A stretch of 64,000 bases of DNA from positions 1-64,000 of the forward strand of contig NZ_JFHE01000017.1 in assembly GCF_000698555.1 (NCBI RefSeq). Direction: 5' to 3'. Position numbers and translations under genes: made by a program. This document shows positions 8,189 through 20,732 of the stretch, piece by piece. Within the stretch, counting starts at the first letter, position 1; every line of letters begins with the position of its first letter. The notes beneath the pieces were generated by a model. That model was not told where the DNA came from and did no database searches. It worked only from the letters and a program-made list of their open reading frames with translations. This DNA is from Caballeronia grimmiae (GTDB lineage: Bacteria > Pseudomonadota > Gammaproteobacteria > Burkholderiales > Burkholderiaceae).

Positions 8189-10141
8189 TCAGTGATGCGT
8201 GGCGTGCGCCTTATTAAGCGCCGATGCAGCCGCTTTCGCGTTGTCCGACAGCGGGCCGCGCGCAGAGGATGACGCTGCGCCGTCCGCCTTCCCGGCGTGA
8301 GGGGCAGCCGCGCCGATCAGCGCGCCGAACACCGATGCGCCCTCTTCCGCCGGCAGCGCCGCGCTTCGGAATACGCCGAACAGTTCGCGCCCGAACCCTG
8401 CTTCATTCTCGGCCTGATGCAGCGGCGCTTCGACTTCGCGCGAATCCCATTCTGAAGCGTCGACTTCGATATCCAGCACGCCGGCGGGCGCATCGATCAC
8501 GAGCATGTCGCCCGTGCGCACTTTCCCGAGCGGTCCTTGCAAGAGCGTCTCGGGCGACACATGGATGACGGCCGGCACCTTGCCCGACGCGCCCGACATG
8601 CGCCCATCGGTCACCAGCGCAACGTGGAAGCCCTGATCCTGCAACACGCCGAGCAGCGGCGTCAAACGATGCAACTCAGGCATGCCGTTGGCGCGCGCGC
8701 CTTGAAAGCGCACGACGGCGACGAAATCGCGCTTGAGCTGGCCGCGGTCGAACGCTTCCTGCACTTCTTCCTGCGAGTTGAAGACGATGGCCGGCGCCTT
8801 CACCACGCGATGCTCCGGCGCAACCGCCGAAATCTTGATGACGCCGCGCCCGAGCTTGCCCTGCATCAAACGCAGGCCGCCGTCCGGCTGGAACGGCTCG
8901 CCGATGCCGCGAAGCACCTTTGTGTCGTGGCTCTCGGGCGCGCCGTCGACCCACTGCAGCTTGCCGTCGATGAGCTTCGGCTCTTTGGTGTAATGCGACA
9001 GCCCCTTGCCGGCAACGGTCTGCACGTCTTCATGCAACAGCCCGCCTTCGAGCAGATTGCGCACCAGAAATGCGACGCCACCTGCCGCATGGAAGTGATT
9101 CACGTCGGCTTTGCCATTCGGATAGATCTTCGCGAGGAGCGGCACGACTTGCGACAGCTCGTCGAAATCGTTCCAGTCGATGATGATGCCCGCCGCGCGC
9201 GCAATCGCCACGAGGTGCAGCGTATGGTTCGTCGAGCCGCCCGTTGCAAGCAGCGCAACGATTCCGTTCACGATCGCCTTTTCATCGACGACATGGCCGA
9301 TCGGCGTGTAATTGCCGCGCTCCAGCGTGATATCCAGCACGCGGCGCGCGGCCTCGGCGGTCAGTGCGTCGCGCAAAGGCGTGTGAGGATGCACGAACGC
9401 CGCACTCGGCAGATGCAGGCCCATCACTTCCATCAACATTTGATTGCTGTTGGCCGTGCCGTAGAACGTGCACGTGCCGTGGCCGTGGTACGCCGCCGCT
9501 TCCGCTTCGAGAAGCGTGCCGCGATCGCATTTTCCTGTCGCGAACTCCTGACGCACCTTGGCCTTCTCGTCATTGGTAATGCCGCTGGTCATCGGGCCGG
9601 CGGGTACGAAGATGGTCGGCAGATGACCGAACTGCAGCGCGCCGATAGCGAGCCCCGGTACGATCTTGTCGCAGATGCCAAGGCACAGCGCCGCATCGAA
9701 CATGTTGTGCGTGAGCGCGACCGCCGTGCTCATCGCGATGACTTCGCGGGAAAACAGCGACAGCTCCATGCCGGCATTGCCTTGCGTGATGCCGTCGCAC
9801 ATGGCCGGCACGCCGCCCGCGAATTGCGCAATGCCGCCGTGCTCGCGCGCCGCCTGCTTGATGATGTCCGGGAAGTTCTTGTAGGGAGCGTGGGCCGAGA
9901 GCATCTCGTTATAAGACGAAACGATGCCGATGTTCGGCTCGCGCACCGCCTTGATCGCGATTTTCTCCTGGCCTTCGAGACCGGCAAAACCGTGAGCCAG
10001 ATTCGCGCACGAGAGCGCGCCGCGCGCCGGGAACTTGCCGTGCGCCGCGTCGATGCGCGCGAGATACGCGGCTCGCGTCGGCTTGCTGCGCTCGACGATG
10101 CGATCGGTCACTTTCTTGAGTTGGGTATGCGGGGAAACCAT
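8189..10141 (-). CDS. edd: Phosphogluconate dehydratase
   Basis: Dehydrates 6-phosphogluconate to KDPG, the first committed step of the Entner-Doudoroff pathway. 650 residues, about the size of known Edd rather than the shorter IlvD. Characteristic IlvD/Edd motifs are [22 protein letters not shown] and [13 protein letters not shown], which supply the cysteines of the iron-sulfur cluster, and [12 protein letters not shown] near the C-terminus. A short Ala/Ser/His-rich tail follows. It is divergent from hexR with two HexR-like boxes in the 296-bp gap. Confidence 0.95.
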   Translation of the reverse strand: MVSPHTQLKKVTDRIVERSKPTRAAYLARIDAAHGKFPARGALSCANLAHGFAGLEGQEKIAIKAVREPNIGIVSSYNEMLSAHAPYKNFPDIIKQAAREHGGIAQFAGGVPAMCDGITQGNAGMELSLFSREVIAMSTAVALTHNMFDAALCLGICDKIVPGLAIGALQFGHLPTIFVPAGPMTSGITNDEKAKVRQEFATGKCDRGTLLEAEAAAYHGHGTCTFYGTANSNQMLMEVMGLHLPSAAFVHPHTPLRDALTAEAARRVLDITLERGNYTPIGHVVDEKAIVNGIVALLATGGSTNHTLHLVAIARAAGIIIDWNDFDELSQVVPLLAKIYPNGKADVNHFHAAGGVAFLVRNLLEGGLLHEDVQTVAGKGLSHYTKEPKLIDGKLQWVDGAPESHDTKVLRGIGEPFQPDGGLRLMQGKLGRGVIKISAVAPEHRVVKAPAIVFNSQEEVQEAFDRGQLKRDFVAVVRFQGARANGMPELHRLTPLLGVLQDQGFHVALVTDGRMSGASGKVPAVIHVSPETLLQGPLGKVRTGDMLVIDAPAGVLDIEVDASEWDSREVEAPLHQAENEAGFGRELFGVFRSAALPAEEGASVFGALIGAAAPHAGKADGAASSSARGPLSDNAKAAASALNKAHATHH

Positions 10142-10251
10142 CGAAGCTCCTTCGTCTCACTCCCGGCGCGCTTGCCGTCGAGGTTGGATGATCGTTGTGG
10201 GGAACGGCGGTCCGGCCTTTGCTGTGTCCTGTTGCCGAGGCCTTCGATGTT

Positions 10252-10266
10252 AGTAGAAAAACTACA
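10252..10266. promoter_or_regulatory. Candidate HexR operator 1
   Basis: The 15-mer AGTAGAAAAACTACA contains the inverted repeat GTAG-AAAAA-CTAC. Its reverse strand TGTAGTTTTTCTACT matches 13 of 15 positions of the HexR consensus as I recall it (TGTARTWWWAYTACA). It lies between edd and hexR, about 110 bp upstream of the edd start. Confidence 0.6.
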
Positions 10267-10369
10267 TGCCGACAACCGCAAAAAACGATGCTTTCACCAC
10301 TGACCGCATTGAAATAAGCGTTGAATAATCTGTGATTTACGGGATTTCCCTAAGATTGAACATCTTACA

Positions 10370-10384
10370 TGTAGTATTTGTACG
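10370..10384. promoter_or_regulatory. Candidate HexR operator 2
   Basis: TGTAGTATTTGTACG matches 12 of 15 positions of the recalled HexR consensus. It lies 53 bp upstream of the hexR start, suiting autoregulation. It is weaker than the box at 10252. Confidence 0.5.
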
Positions 10385-10437
10385 CGATGAATCATCAGCT
10401 ATAGTCCTCAGCATTTTCAGCATAGGCGAGATTTCCG

Positions 10438-11277
10438 ATGTTGCTGTCCCAAGTCGAAGCAATGCGCGAACAACTGCGGCCATCCGAGCGCAAGCTGGCC
10501 GACTACGTGCTCGAAGCGCCGCGCGAAGTGCTCGACCTGTCGATGACCGACTTCGCGGTGCGCGCCGGCGTCAGCCAGCCGACCATTGCGCGTTTCTGTC
10601 AGGCGCTGGGTTTCTCGGGCTTTCGCGAATTCAAGATCCGGCTGGCTCAGAGCGTAGCAGCGGATGTTCCCACGGTTTATCGCGATGTACGCGCCGACGA
10701 GCCCGCCTCGGGCGTTGCGGCCAAGGTGCTCGATCGCACGATCGGCGCGCTGATTGCCGTGCGCAACAGTCTGTCGTCTGACAGCGTCGCGACCGCAATC
10801 GCGATTCTGGCCGACGCTCGACGCATCGAGTTCTATGGCGCGGGCGGCTCAGGCATCGCCGCGCTCGACATGCAGCACAAATTTTTCAGATTGGGCGTGC
10901 CGTCTGTCGCATACTCTGATCCGCATACCTACACCACGTCCGCTGCACTGCTTGGCGCGGGCGATGTCGTCGTCGCAATATCGAACACCGGGCGCACGAA
11001 AGACATTCTCGACGCGTGCAAGTCGGCGCTGAACGGCGGCGCCAAAGTCATCGCGATCACGCACGGCAATTCCCCGCTTGCACGTGTGGCGACGGTCGGA
11101 TTATTCGCAAATGTCGATGAGGACACCGACATTTTTTCACCGATGACATCGCGCGTTTCGCATCTCGCGATCGGCGATATCCTGGCGGTCGGATTGGCGC
11201 TTGCACGCGGGCCAGCGCTCGCGGAAAAACTGGCGGAAGCGAAGGACGTGCTGGAAGGGCGGCGATTGAGAGCGTAG
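10438..11277 (+). CDS. hexR: HexR, RpiR-family transcriptional regulator of central sugar metabolism
   Basis: DNA-binding repressor whose family responds to KDPG. 279 residues: N-terminal RpiR helix-turn-helix (about 1-77, with SQPTIARFCQALGFSGFREF as the recognition region) and a C-terminal SIS sugar-phosphate domain (about 120-265, with FYGAGGSG and VVAISNTGRTKD). It is divergent from edd, the classic arrangement of a local Entner-Doudoroff regulator. The next gene downstream on the same strand, 87 bp away, is the HMW1C-like glycosyltransferase, so the two may share transcripts. Confidence 0.9.
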   Translation: MLLSQVEAMREQLRPSERKLADYVLEAPREVLDLSMTDFAVRAGVSQPTIARFCQALGFSGFREFKIRLAQSVAADVPTVYRDVRADEPASGVAAKVLDRTIGALIAVRNSLSSDSVATAIAILADARRIEFYGAGGSGIAALDMQHKFFRLGVPSVAYSDPHTYTTSAALLGAGDVVVAISNTGRTKDILDACKSALNGGAKVIAITHGNSPLARVATVGLFANVDEDTDIFSPMTSRVSHLAIGDILAVGLALARGPALAEKLAEAKDVLEGRRLRA

Positions 11278-11364
11278 ACGGGCGCAGGGCGCGTCGACGT
11301 CGAATGAGCATTCGATCGCCAGAGTTACTGACAATCCCTGGCACGCCTGGAAGGAGAAATACAC

Positions 11365-13242
11365 ATGGACTGCTCATTTACCGTCGAGCGTTTCGAATCT
11401 TGCGCGCATGGCGGCAAGGCCGATGAGGCCATCGCAATGTTCAGCGAACTTTGTGTTCCCTTGCGCAAGTACGTGAACATAGATCTGCGGAGCATCATGG
11501 ACACTTCGGGCGTCTGGCCCCCTCCGAACGAGATGTGGCTCCAGGAGCAGTTCGCAAGACGAATGGCGGCCGCGCTCGTATCGTTGATCGGCAATACGGA
11601 TTTCGAACTGACGGATGCGCAGTTCTCGAAATTGACGAGTTGCCGCCCCTTCATCCAGCACTTCCTGGGCGCTGCGCCACTGAACAACGCGGACTATGTT
11701 GCGCGAAAGTTTCTTCCTTCGGTCGAGAACGGCGACGTTCGACTGCCTTATCCCGACGCGATCAAGCGGCTCAACCTTCTGTGCAATTCCGAATCGCGCC
11801 TCGTAATCGACTATTCCGTCTGCATGCGTGCGGATCCGGCGTCGACGCTCAATCTCGCCATTGCGAACGCCGGAGAATTGCTTCCGGGCAGTGCTGAAGC
11901 GCACCGCAGACGTGAAGCGCTACTCGACTGGCTTGGGCGGACGCTCGAAGAAGTTGACGACCTGCGCGATATCGACGTGAGCGCGTTGGTGTATCTCTAC
12001 ATGAATTGCACCTATACCGAAGTCGAGCATCGGCATGCAATCAAGCGAAGCGTGAACAAGCTCACGCGCGCGTCTCTCGCCGGTGCCGGGCTAACCGACT
12101 TGGATGTGAATCACGGGGCTGAACGACGCGCCAATCGAGTCCGCCCATTGATGCTCGTGGTGCTGGAAGCATTCACGGATGGTCATTCCATTCTGCGCAC
12201 TCATTCGCGGAATCTGCTCGCCGCCCGCGCGCGCTTCGACGTCGTGGCGATATGTTACCCGTCGGCCATCGAGAAAGCCGGGCGCGAAGTCTTCGATCGC
12301 GTCATTGAGATTCCCGATGGCAAGTCGTTTGCCGAAGGCCTCGCCATGATCCGCGAATTCGCGGAGAACGAATGCCCGGACGTGCTTTATATGCCGAGCG
12401 TGGGGATGTCGCTGCTGACGATATCGGTCTCGAACATGCGTCTCGCGCCCTTGCAAATTGCCGGTTTGGGGCATCCCGCGACCACGCATTCCGACTGCAT
12501 CGACTATGTGAGCGTCGAGGACGATTATGTCGGCGATCCGGCATGCTTCAGCGAAGCGCTGCTGCGGCTTCCGAAAGATGGTCAGCCGTATCGGCCCTCG
12601 CTGCGTCTGGGGACGATACCGCCGAGAGGGAGCAAAGCGCCGGGCAGTGTGCATATCGGCATTGCGAGCAGCCTGATGAAGCTCTCGCCTAGCTTTCTCG
12701 CTGCGTGCAAGCAGATTCTCGAGCGCAGCAAGGTCCCGGTCGTCTTTCACTTCATGACGAGCGGCGGCGACATCGCCAGCCTCATGCACTTGCGCCGCGT
12801 GGCCTCATCGATCATTCCTCGTAATCGCGTAGCAATCACGGCGAGCTTGCCGTACATGGACTACATCGGTTATCTCAACGACATGGACATGTTCCTGAGC
12901 CCCTTCCCGTTCGGCAACACGAACGGCATCGTGGATGCGTTCACGGTCGGGCTGCCGGGCGTCTGCAAGACCGGGCGGGAAGTGTTCGAGCGCATCGACG
13001 GCGCGATGTTCATGCGCGCCTACATGCCGGGCTGGCTGGTCGCGGATACGGCGGAGGAATACGTCGACGCCGCAGTGAGGCTGGCGAACAATCGCGAGGA
13101 ACGGGAAGCGCTGCGCAAATACATGCTCGAAAAGAACATCGTTCAGCGCTTCTTCGAAGGACGTCCGGAAGTGTTCGGGGAGATGGTGCTCGACCTCGTC
13201 GACAAGCAAAAGGCCGAACACGCGTCTCTCAGAATGGCTTGA
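11365..13242 (+). CDS. HMW1C-type N-glycosyltransferase (GT41)
   Basis: Cytoplasmic enzyme family that transfers hexose from UDP-sugar to Asn in N-X-S/T sequons of adhesins. 625 residues, matching the roughly 620 of Actinobacillus HMW1C. The N-terminal all-alpha domain (about 1-230) is followed by a GT-B catalytic part with the family's landmarks: SILRTHS near residue 275, LGHPATTHSDCIDYV near 369 followed by VEDDYVG and LLRLPKD, GIASSLMKLSP, and NPFPFGNTNGIVD near 513 followed by VCKTGREV. There is no signal peptide. AAGGAG precedes the ATG. Its end overlaps the convergent hemJ-like gene by 14 bp. The likely substrate is the trimeric adhesin at 1-3055; that link is inference. Confidence 0.92.
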   Translation: MDCSFTVERFESCAHGGKADEAIAMFSELCVPLRKYVNIDLRSIMDTSGVWPPPNEMWLQEQFARRMAAALVSLIGNTDFELTDAQFSKLTSCRPFIQHFLGAAPLNNADYVARKFLPSVENGDVRLPYPDAIKRLNLLCNSESRLVIDYSVCMRADPASTLNLAIANAGELLPGSAEAHRRREALLDWLGRTLEEVDDLRDIDVSALVYLYMNCTYTEVEHRHAIKRSVNKLTRASLAGAGLTDLDVNHGAERRANRVRPLMLVVLEAFTDGHSILRTHSRNLLAARARFDVVAICYPSAIEKAGREVFDRVIEIPDGKSFAEGLAMIREFAENECPDVLYMPSVGMSLLTISVSNMRLAPLQIAGLGHPATTHSDCIDYVSVEDDYVGDPACFSEALLRLPKDGQPYRPSLRLGTIPPRGSKAPGSVHIGIASSLMKLSPSFLAACKQILERSKVPVVFHFMTSGGDIASLMHLRRVASSIIPRNRVAITASLPYMDYIGYLNDMDMFLSPFPFGNTNGIVDAFTVGLPGVCKTGREVFERIDGAMFMRAYMPGWLVADTAEEYVDAAVRLANNREEREALRKYMLEKNIVQRFFEGRPEVFGEMVLDLVDKQKAEHASLRMA

Positions 13243-13645
13243 TCACCACGAGCAAGGTTGCAGCGAGCAGCCCGAGCACGGGCAGCTCGTTGAACATGCG
13301 ATACCACTTGTCGGAGCGCATGTTCTCGCCGCGCTGAAAAGTCCGCAGCAAACGCCCGCAATAAGCGTGATAGACGATCAGCAACACGACGATGCCGAGC
13401 TTCGCGTGCAGCCAGCCTTGCCCTCGTCCGATGCCGACGCCGAGCCACAGCCAGAGCCCGCAAGCCAGCGCGGGCACCGCGATGAACGTCATGAACCGGA
13501 ACAGCTTCCTCGCCATGAGTAGCAGACGGGCGGTGGCGGCCGGATCTTTTTCCATCGCCAGATTGACGAAAATGCGCGGCAGATAAAACAGCCCCGCAAA
13601 CCACGACGCGATCAGCACAATGTGCAGCGATTTAATCCAGAGCAT
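13229..13645 (-). CDS. hemJ: HemJ/CopD-family membrane protein, probable protoporphyrinogen oxidase
   Basis: 138 residues with four hydrophobic helices, beginning MLWIKSLHIVLIASWFAGLF. This start, with the conserved His8 in the first helix and LPRIFV after it, is typical of HemJ (UPF0093), the inner-membrane protoporphyrinogen IX oxidase of bacteria lacking HemG and HemY. The family is often annotated simply as CopD-like. It lies 8 bp downstream of proA on the same strand and overlaps the 3' end of the convergent glycosyltransferase gene. Confidence 0.75.
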   Translation of the reverse strand: MLWIKSLHIVLIASWFAGLFYLPRIFVNLAMEKDPAATARLLLMARKLFRFMTFIAVPALACGLWLWLGVGIGRGQGWLHAKLGIVVLLIVYHAYCGRLLRTFQRGENMRSDKWYRMFNELPVLGLLAATLLVVIKPF

Positions 13646-13653
13646 CGCTTGCC

Positions 13654-14925
13654 TTATTGACGCACTTCGCCGTGGCCCAGCACCACATATTTCAGCGACG
13701 TCAGCCCTTCGAGCCCGACCGGCCCGCGCGCATGCAGCTTGTCGTTCGAGATGCCGATTTCCGCGCCGAGCCCGAACTCGAAGCCATCGGCGAAACGCGT
13801 CGATGCGTTGACCATCACGCTCGCGGAATCGACTTCGCGGAGGAAACGCATCGCGCGGTCGTGGTCTTCGGTAACGATCGCGTCGGTGTGATGTGAGCCG
13901 TAAGCGTTGATATGCTCGATCGCTTCGTCCATGTCGCCGACGATCTTCACCGCCAGCACGGGCGCGAGATATTCGGTGCTCCAGTCGGCTTCCGTAGCGT
14001 CGACGAGCGAGCCGATGTGCGCCGCTTCCAGCACCGCGCGCGATTCGGCGTCCACGCGCAATTCGACGTCCTTCGCCTGGAATGCACGCGCCAGCAACGG
14101 CAGCGCCTCGCTCGCGATACCCCGCGCGACCAGCAACGTTTCCATCGTGTTGCAGGTGCCGTAGCGATGCGTCTTCGCGTTGTCGCAGATCGCCGCCGCT
14201 TTCGCGAGATCCGCGCGGTCATCGACGTACACGTGGCAGATGCCGTCGAGATGCTTGATCATCGGCACGCGCGATTCTTCCATCAGCCGCGCGATGAGGC
14301 TTTTGCCGCCGCGCGGCACGATGACGTCCACAAACTCGGTCATCGTGATCAGCTTGCCGACCGCCGCGCGATCCGCCGTCTCGACGACCTGCACCGCGTC
14401 CTGCGGCAACGCGGCCGCCTGCAGTCCCTCGCCGATCAACTTTGCGAGCGCGGTGTTGCATTCGAGCGCCTCGGAGCCGCCGCGCAGGATCGTCGCATTG
14501 CCGGACTTGAGGCAGAGCGCCGCGGCGTCGATGGTCACGTTCGGCCTCGATTCATAGATGATGCCGATCACGCCCAGCGGCACGCGCATCTGGCCCACCT
14601 GAATGCCGGTCGGCCGAAACTTCAGGCCGCTGATCTCGCCGATCGGATCGGCCAGCGACGCGACTTGCCGCAAGCCTTCGACCATCGTGTTCAGCGCCTT
14701 GTCGGAGAGCGTGAGGCGGTCGATGAACGCCGCGTCGTGGCCCTTCTCGCGAGCGCGTGCGAGGTCACGCGCGTTTGCGGCCTTGAGCGTCTCGCGTTCG
14801 CGCTCGATCGCGGTCGCGACTGCGACGAGCGCCGCGTTCTTCGCCGCCGTCGACGCCCGCGCCATCGCGCGGGAAGCCACGCGGGCGCGGCGGCCGAGGT
14901 CGGTCATGTATTGATCGATGTTCAT
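13654..14925 (-). CDS. proA: Gamma-glutamyl phosphate reductase
   Basis: NADPH-dependent reduction of gamma-glutamyl phosphate to glutamate semialdehyde, the second step of proline synthesis. 423 residues from the ATG at 14925 ([15 protein letters not shown]); three more residues are possible from 14934. Aldehyde-dehydrogenase-fold signatures are visible: [26 protein letters not shown], and the catalytic Cys in [12 protein letters not shown]. It follows holA in the leuS-lptE-holA-proA order common in Burkholderiaceae. Confidence 0.95.
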   Translation of the reverse strand: MNIDQYMTDLGRRARVASRAMARASTAAKNAALVAVATAIERERETLKAANARDLARAREKGHDAAFIDRLTLSDKALNTMVEGLRQVASLADPIGEISGLKFRPTGIQVGQMRVPLGVIGIIYESRPNVTIDAAALCLKSGNATILRGGSEALECNTALAKLIGEGLQAAALPQDAVQVVETADRAAVGKLITMTEFVDVIVPRGGKSLIARLMEESRVPMIKHLDGICHVYVDDRADLAKAAAICDNAKTHRYGTCNTMETLLVARGIASEALPLLARAFQAKDVELRVDAESRAVLEAAHIGSLVDATEADWSTEYLAPVLAVKIVGDMDEAIEHINAYGSHHTDAIVTEDHDRAMRFLREVDSASVMVNASTRFADGFEFGLGAEIGISNDKLHARGPVGLEGLTSLKYVVLGHGEVRQ

Positions 14926-15058
14926 CTGGGTCATTCCGTCTGCCGGTTCCGCGCGCCGGGCGCGGCGTCGCTGAAGTGTGGCGTCAGCGCGATGGGAAAG
15001 CGCGTCCGGTGCGTTGAAAGCCGGACGCTGAAACAGTCATTCTAAGCCGTGAAGCGTT

Positions 15059-16156
15059 TCAGCGACGCGGTCGCGCCGGTGCGGCGGCCGCGGCTTTCGA
15101 TGGCGAGCCGCCCTGCGCGACGGCCATCGCCAGTTCGAACATGCCCGCCCACGGATCGGGCGGCGTTTCGCTGCCGCGTTTGCCCGCGCTACCCGACAGC
15201 CCCTTCACTTGCCGATCCAGCCGAGCCGCCAGCGACAGCGCCTTTTCCAGCGCCTCTTCCGTCACGCGCGAAAGCGCCGGGCCGATCAAACGCTCGCGCG
15301 GCCCCCAAACGCGGTTTTCGCGCAAAAGCGTGGCGAGCGGCTTGCCGGACGCGACGCCGCGCTTGATGCGCAACAGCGTCCGCACTTCTTCGACGAGCGC
15401 CCACAACACGAGCACAGCCGCCTCGCCCTCGCCCTTGAGGCCGTCGAGCATGCGCGAGAGGCGGCCGACGTCGCCCGTCAGCATCGCTTCGTTGAGCTTG
15501 AACACGTCGTATCGCGCGACGTTCAGCACGGCATCGTGAATCTGCTCGAAACTCAGCACGCCTTGCGGATACAGCAAGCCGAGCTTCTGGATTTCCTGAT
15601 GCGCGGCAAGCAGGTTGCCCTCGACTCGCTCCGCGATGAAAACCAGCGCGCGCCGCCCTTCTTCGCCCGGCGCGACGCGCTGACCTTGCTGCGACAGGCG
15701 CTGGCCGACCCACATCGGCAACTGCGCGCGCTCGATCGCATCGATCTTCAGCGCGACGCCAGCGCCGCTGATCGCCGTGAACCAGGCCGATTTCTGCGTC
15801 GCCGAATCGAGACGCGGCAAGGTGACGAGCGTGACGACGTCAGGGTTGTCGGCGGCGGCGAGCGTCTTCAACGCTTCCGCGCCTTCCTTGCCGGGCTTGC
15901 CCGTGGGGATTCGCAGTTCGATGAGCTGACGGTCACCGAATAGCGACATCGACTGCGTGGCGCCGATGAGCGCGCTCCAGTCGAAGCCGCGCTCGACGGT
16001 GAACACCGTGCGATCGGTGAAGCCGGCGGCACGCGCCGTCGCCCGGATGCGGTCGCACGCTTCCTGCGCGAGCAGGTGCTCGTCGCCATACACGACGTAG
16101 AGCCCCTTCAGGCCTTTGGCGAGGTGCGCTTCGAGCGCGTCGAGCTTCAGTTGCAT
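15059..16156 (-). CDS. holA: DNA polymerase III delta subunit
   Basis: Clamp-loader subunit that opens the beta sliding clamp. 365 residues starting MQLKLDALEAHLAKGLKGLYVVYGDEHLL, a standard HolA N-terminus, with an AAA+-like region and a helical C-terminal collar domain (NEAMLTGDVGRLSRMLDGLK). The extreme C-terminus is an Ala/Pro/Arg-rich tail. It lies 30 bp after lptE. Confidence 0.93.
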   Translation of the reverse strand: MQLKLDALEAHLAKGLKGLYVVYGDEHLLAQEACDRIRATARAAGFTDRTVFTVERGFDWSALIGATQSMSLFGDRQLIELRIPTGKPGKEGAEALKTLAAADNPDVVTLVTLPRLDSATQKSAWFTAISGAGVALKIDAIERAQLPMWVGQRLSQQGQRVAPGEEGRRALVFIAERVEGNLLAAHQEIQKLGLLYPQGVLSFEQIHDAVLNVARYDVFKLNEAMLTGDVGRLSRMLDGLKGEGEAAVLVLWALVEEVRTLLRIKRGVASGKPLATLLRENRVWGPRERLIGPALSRVTEEALEKALSLAARLDRQVKGLSGSAGKRGSETPPDPWAGMFELAMAVAQGGSPSKAAAAAPARPRR

Positions 16157-16186
16157 GATGACCGATAGACCGATAGCCGCCGGCGA

Positions 16187-16738
16187 TCAGAGCGGCGGCG
16201 TCGGCAACGGCGCACGCGGCGCGATGCCCGGCGTCTGCTCGCTCGGCAATGGATGCAGCGAACGCACGACGGCAAGCCGGCGCGTCAACTGATCAACCGC
16301 GTCCATCCGCATGTCGTTGTAAAGCAGCGTCGCTTCCTGCGACTTGGCGAGCGTGTACTGGTCGCTGTAGGTCATTGCACGATTCAGCGCGATCACGCTC
16401 TGGGGAATCAGCACCGTGCCGTCCGCACCGATCAGCGAGTAAGCCAGGTTGTAAGTCAGCTCGTATTCCTGCACGACGCCCTGCGAGTTCAGGCTCAGCG
16501 TGCCCAGCCCCTGCCCTTCGGAAAGGAAGAGCGTGGCGTCGGGCTTTTCCCAGCCCTTGACGATCACCGTGTCGCTGCCGCCCTGCACCATGCGTTCGAG
16601 GCGCGCGACCATCTGCGGCACGCCGCCCGACACCGCCAGCCGCTTGAACGCATAGTCCTGCTGGCCGCGCAGCTGGAAGCCGCACGCGGACAGCGCGAGC
16701 GCGCCGCCGAGAAGCGCAAGGAACGAACGCCTGCGCAT
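16187..16738 (-). CDS. lptE: LPS-assembly lipoprotein LptE
   Basis: Outer-membrane lipoprotein partner of LptD in lipopolysaccharide export. From the ATG at 16738 the protein has 183 residues, a short signal MRRRSFLALLGGALALSAC with its lipobox cysteine, and the family start CGFQLRGQQDYAFK. GGGAG lies 5 bases before this ATG. An alternative start at 16816 overlaps the leuS stop (TGATG) and would add 26 residues before the signal peptide; it could be used by coupling but suits a lipoprotein less. The C-terminus is Pro-rich. Confidence 0.9.
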   Translation of the reverse strand: MRRRSFLALLGGALALSACGFQLRGQQDYAFKRLAVSGGVPQMVARLERMVQGGSDTVIVKGWEKPDATLFLSEGQGLGTLSLNSQGVVQEYELTYNLAYSLIGADGTVLIPQSVIALNRAMTYSDQYTLAKSQEATLLYNDMRMDAVDQLTRRLAVVRSLHPLPSEQTPGIAPRAPLPTPPL

Positions 16739-16815
16739 GCCGGCTCCCGGCGTTGTCGTTTCGGTACGTTGCTGCACGGCTTGTCCCGTCACACTCACTC
16801 CCTTGGCTTCAGCCA

Positions 16816-19808
<2,993 letters not shown>

Positions 19809-20606
19809 TCAGCGCAAGCCGAGCACGTCCTGCATGTCGAAGAAGCCGGTCTCGTGCGATTCGAGGAAGCGCACCGCACGCAACGCGCCCTGCGCGTAGG
19901 ACAGACGGCTCGCCGACTTGTGCGTGATCTCGACGCGCTCGCCGATGCCCGCGAACAGCACCGTGTGATCGCCGACGATATCGCCGCCACGGATCGCCGA
20001 AAAACCGATGGTCGACGCATCGCGCTCGCCCGTCACGCCTTCGCGCGCATAGACGGCGCAGTCTTTCAGATCGCGGCCGAGCGCATTCGCGACGACTTCG
20101 CCCATCGCGAGCGCGGTACCGGATGGCGCATCGACCTTATGCCGGTGATGCGCCTCGATGATCTCGATGTCGTAACCTTGCGCGAAATGCTTCGCCGCGT
20201 ACTCCAGCAGCTTGAGCGTGACGTTCACGCCGACGCTCATGTTCGGCGCGAACACCACGCCGATCTTCTCGCCCGCCTGCTTCAGTTGCGCCTTCTGCTC
20301 ATCCGAAAGACCCGTCGTGCCGATGACCATCTTCACCTTGTGACGCAGCGCGGCCTCGAGATGCGCCATCGTGCCTTCAGGACGCGTGAAGTCGATCAGA
20401 TAATCGGCGTCGGCGAACACGCGTTCGACGTCGTCGGTCAGCTTGACGCCTGTGTTCTTGCCGAGAAAGGCGCCCGCATCCTGTCCGAGCTGCTCGACGC
20501 CCGGACGGTCGAGCGCGCCGACGAGTTGCGCATTGGAATCGTTGAGAACGGTTTCAATCAGCATCCGGCCCATGCGGCCCGACGCCCCGGCAATGGCGAT
20601 CTTCAT
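19809..20606 (-). CDS. dapB: 4-hydroxy-tetrahydrodipicolinate reductase
   Basis: NAD(P)H-dependent reductase of lysine and meso-diaminopimelate synthesis. 265 residues from the ATG at 20606, where [15 protein letters not shown] gives the Rossmann loop directly at the start. The catalytic block [16 protein letters not shown] carries the paired histidines and lysine, and FTRPEGT and GTTGLS contact the cofactor. It lies downstream of bamE on the same strand. Confidence 0.96.
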   Translation of the reverse strand: MKIAIAGASGRMGRMLIETVLNDSNAQLVGALDRPGVEQLGQDAGAFLGKNTGVKLTDDVERVFADADYLIDFTRPEGTMAHLEAALRHKVKMVIGTTGLSDEQKAQLKQAGEKIGVVFAPNMSVGVNVTLKLLEYAAKHFAQGYDIEIIEAHHRHKVDAPSGTALAMGEVVANALGRDLKDCAVYAREGVTGERDASTIGFSAIRGGDIVGDHTVLFAGIGERVEITHKSASRLSYAQGALRAVRFLESHETGFFDMQDVLGLR

Positions 20607-20732
20607 GGCTGTCTCGTGTTGAACCGCGCGGCGAGCACGCGGCTGGATGTTGGGGCGCCGCACCGGAAACGCGCGGCGCGAAATCGGGCCGGGCAGCGCG
20701 AAAGCCGCGCCGTCCCGATCAGGCTGCCCGCA

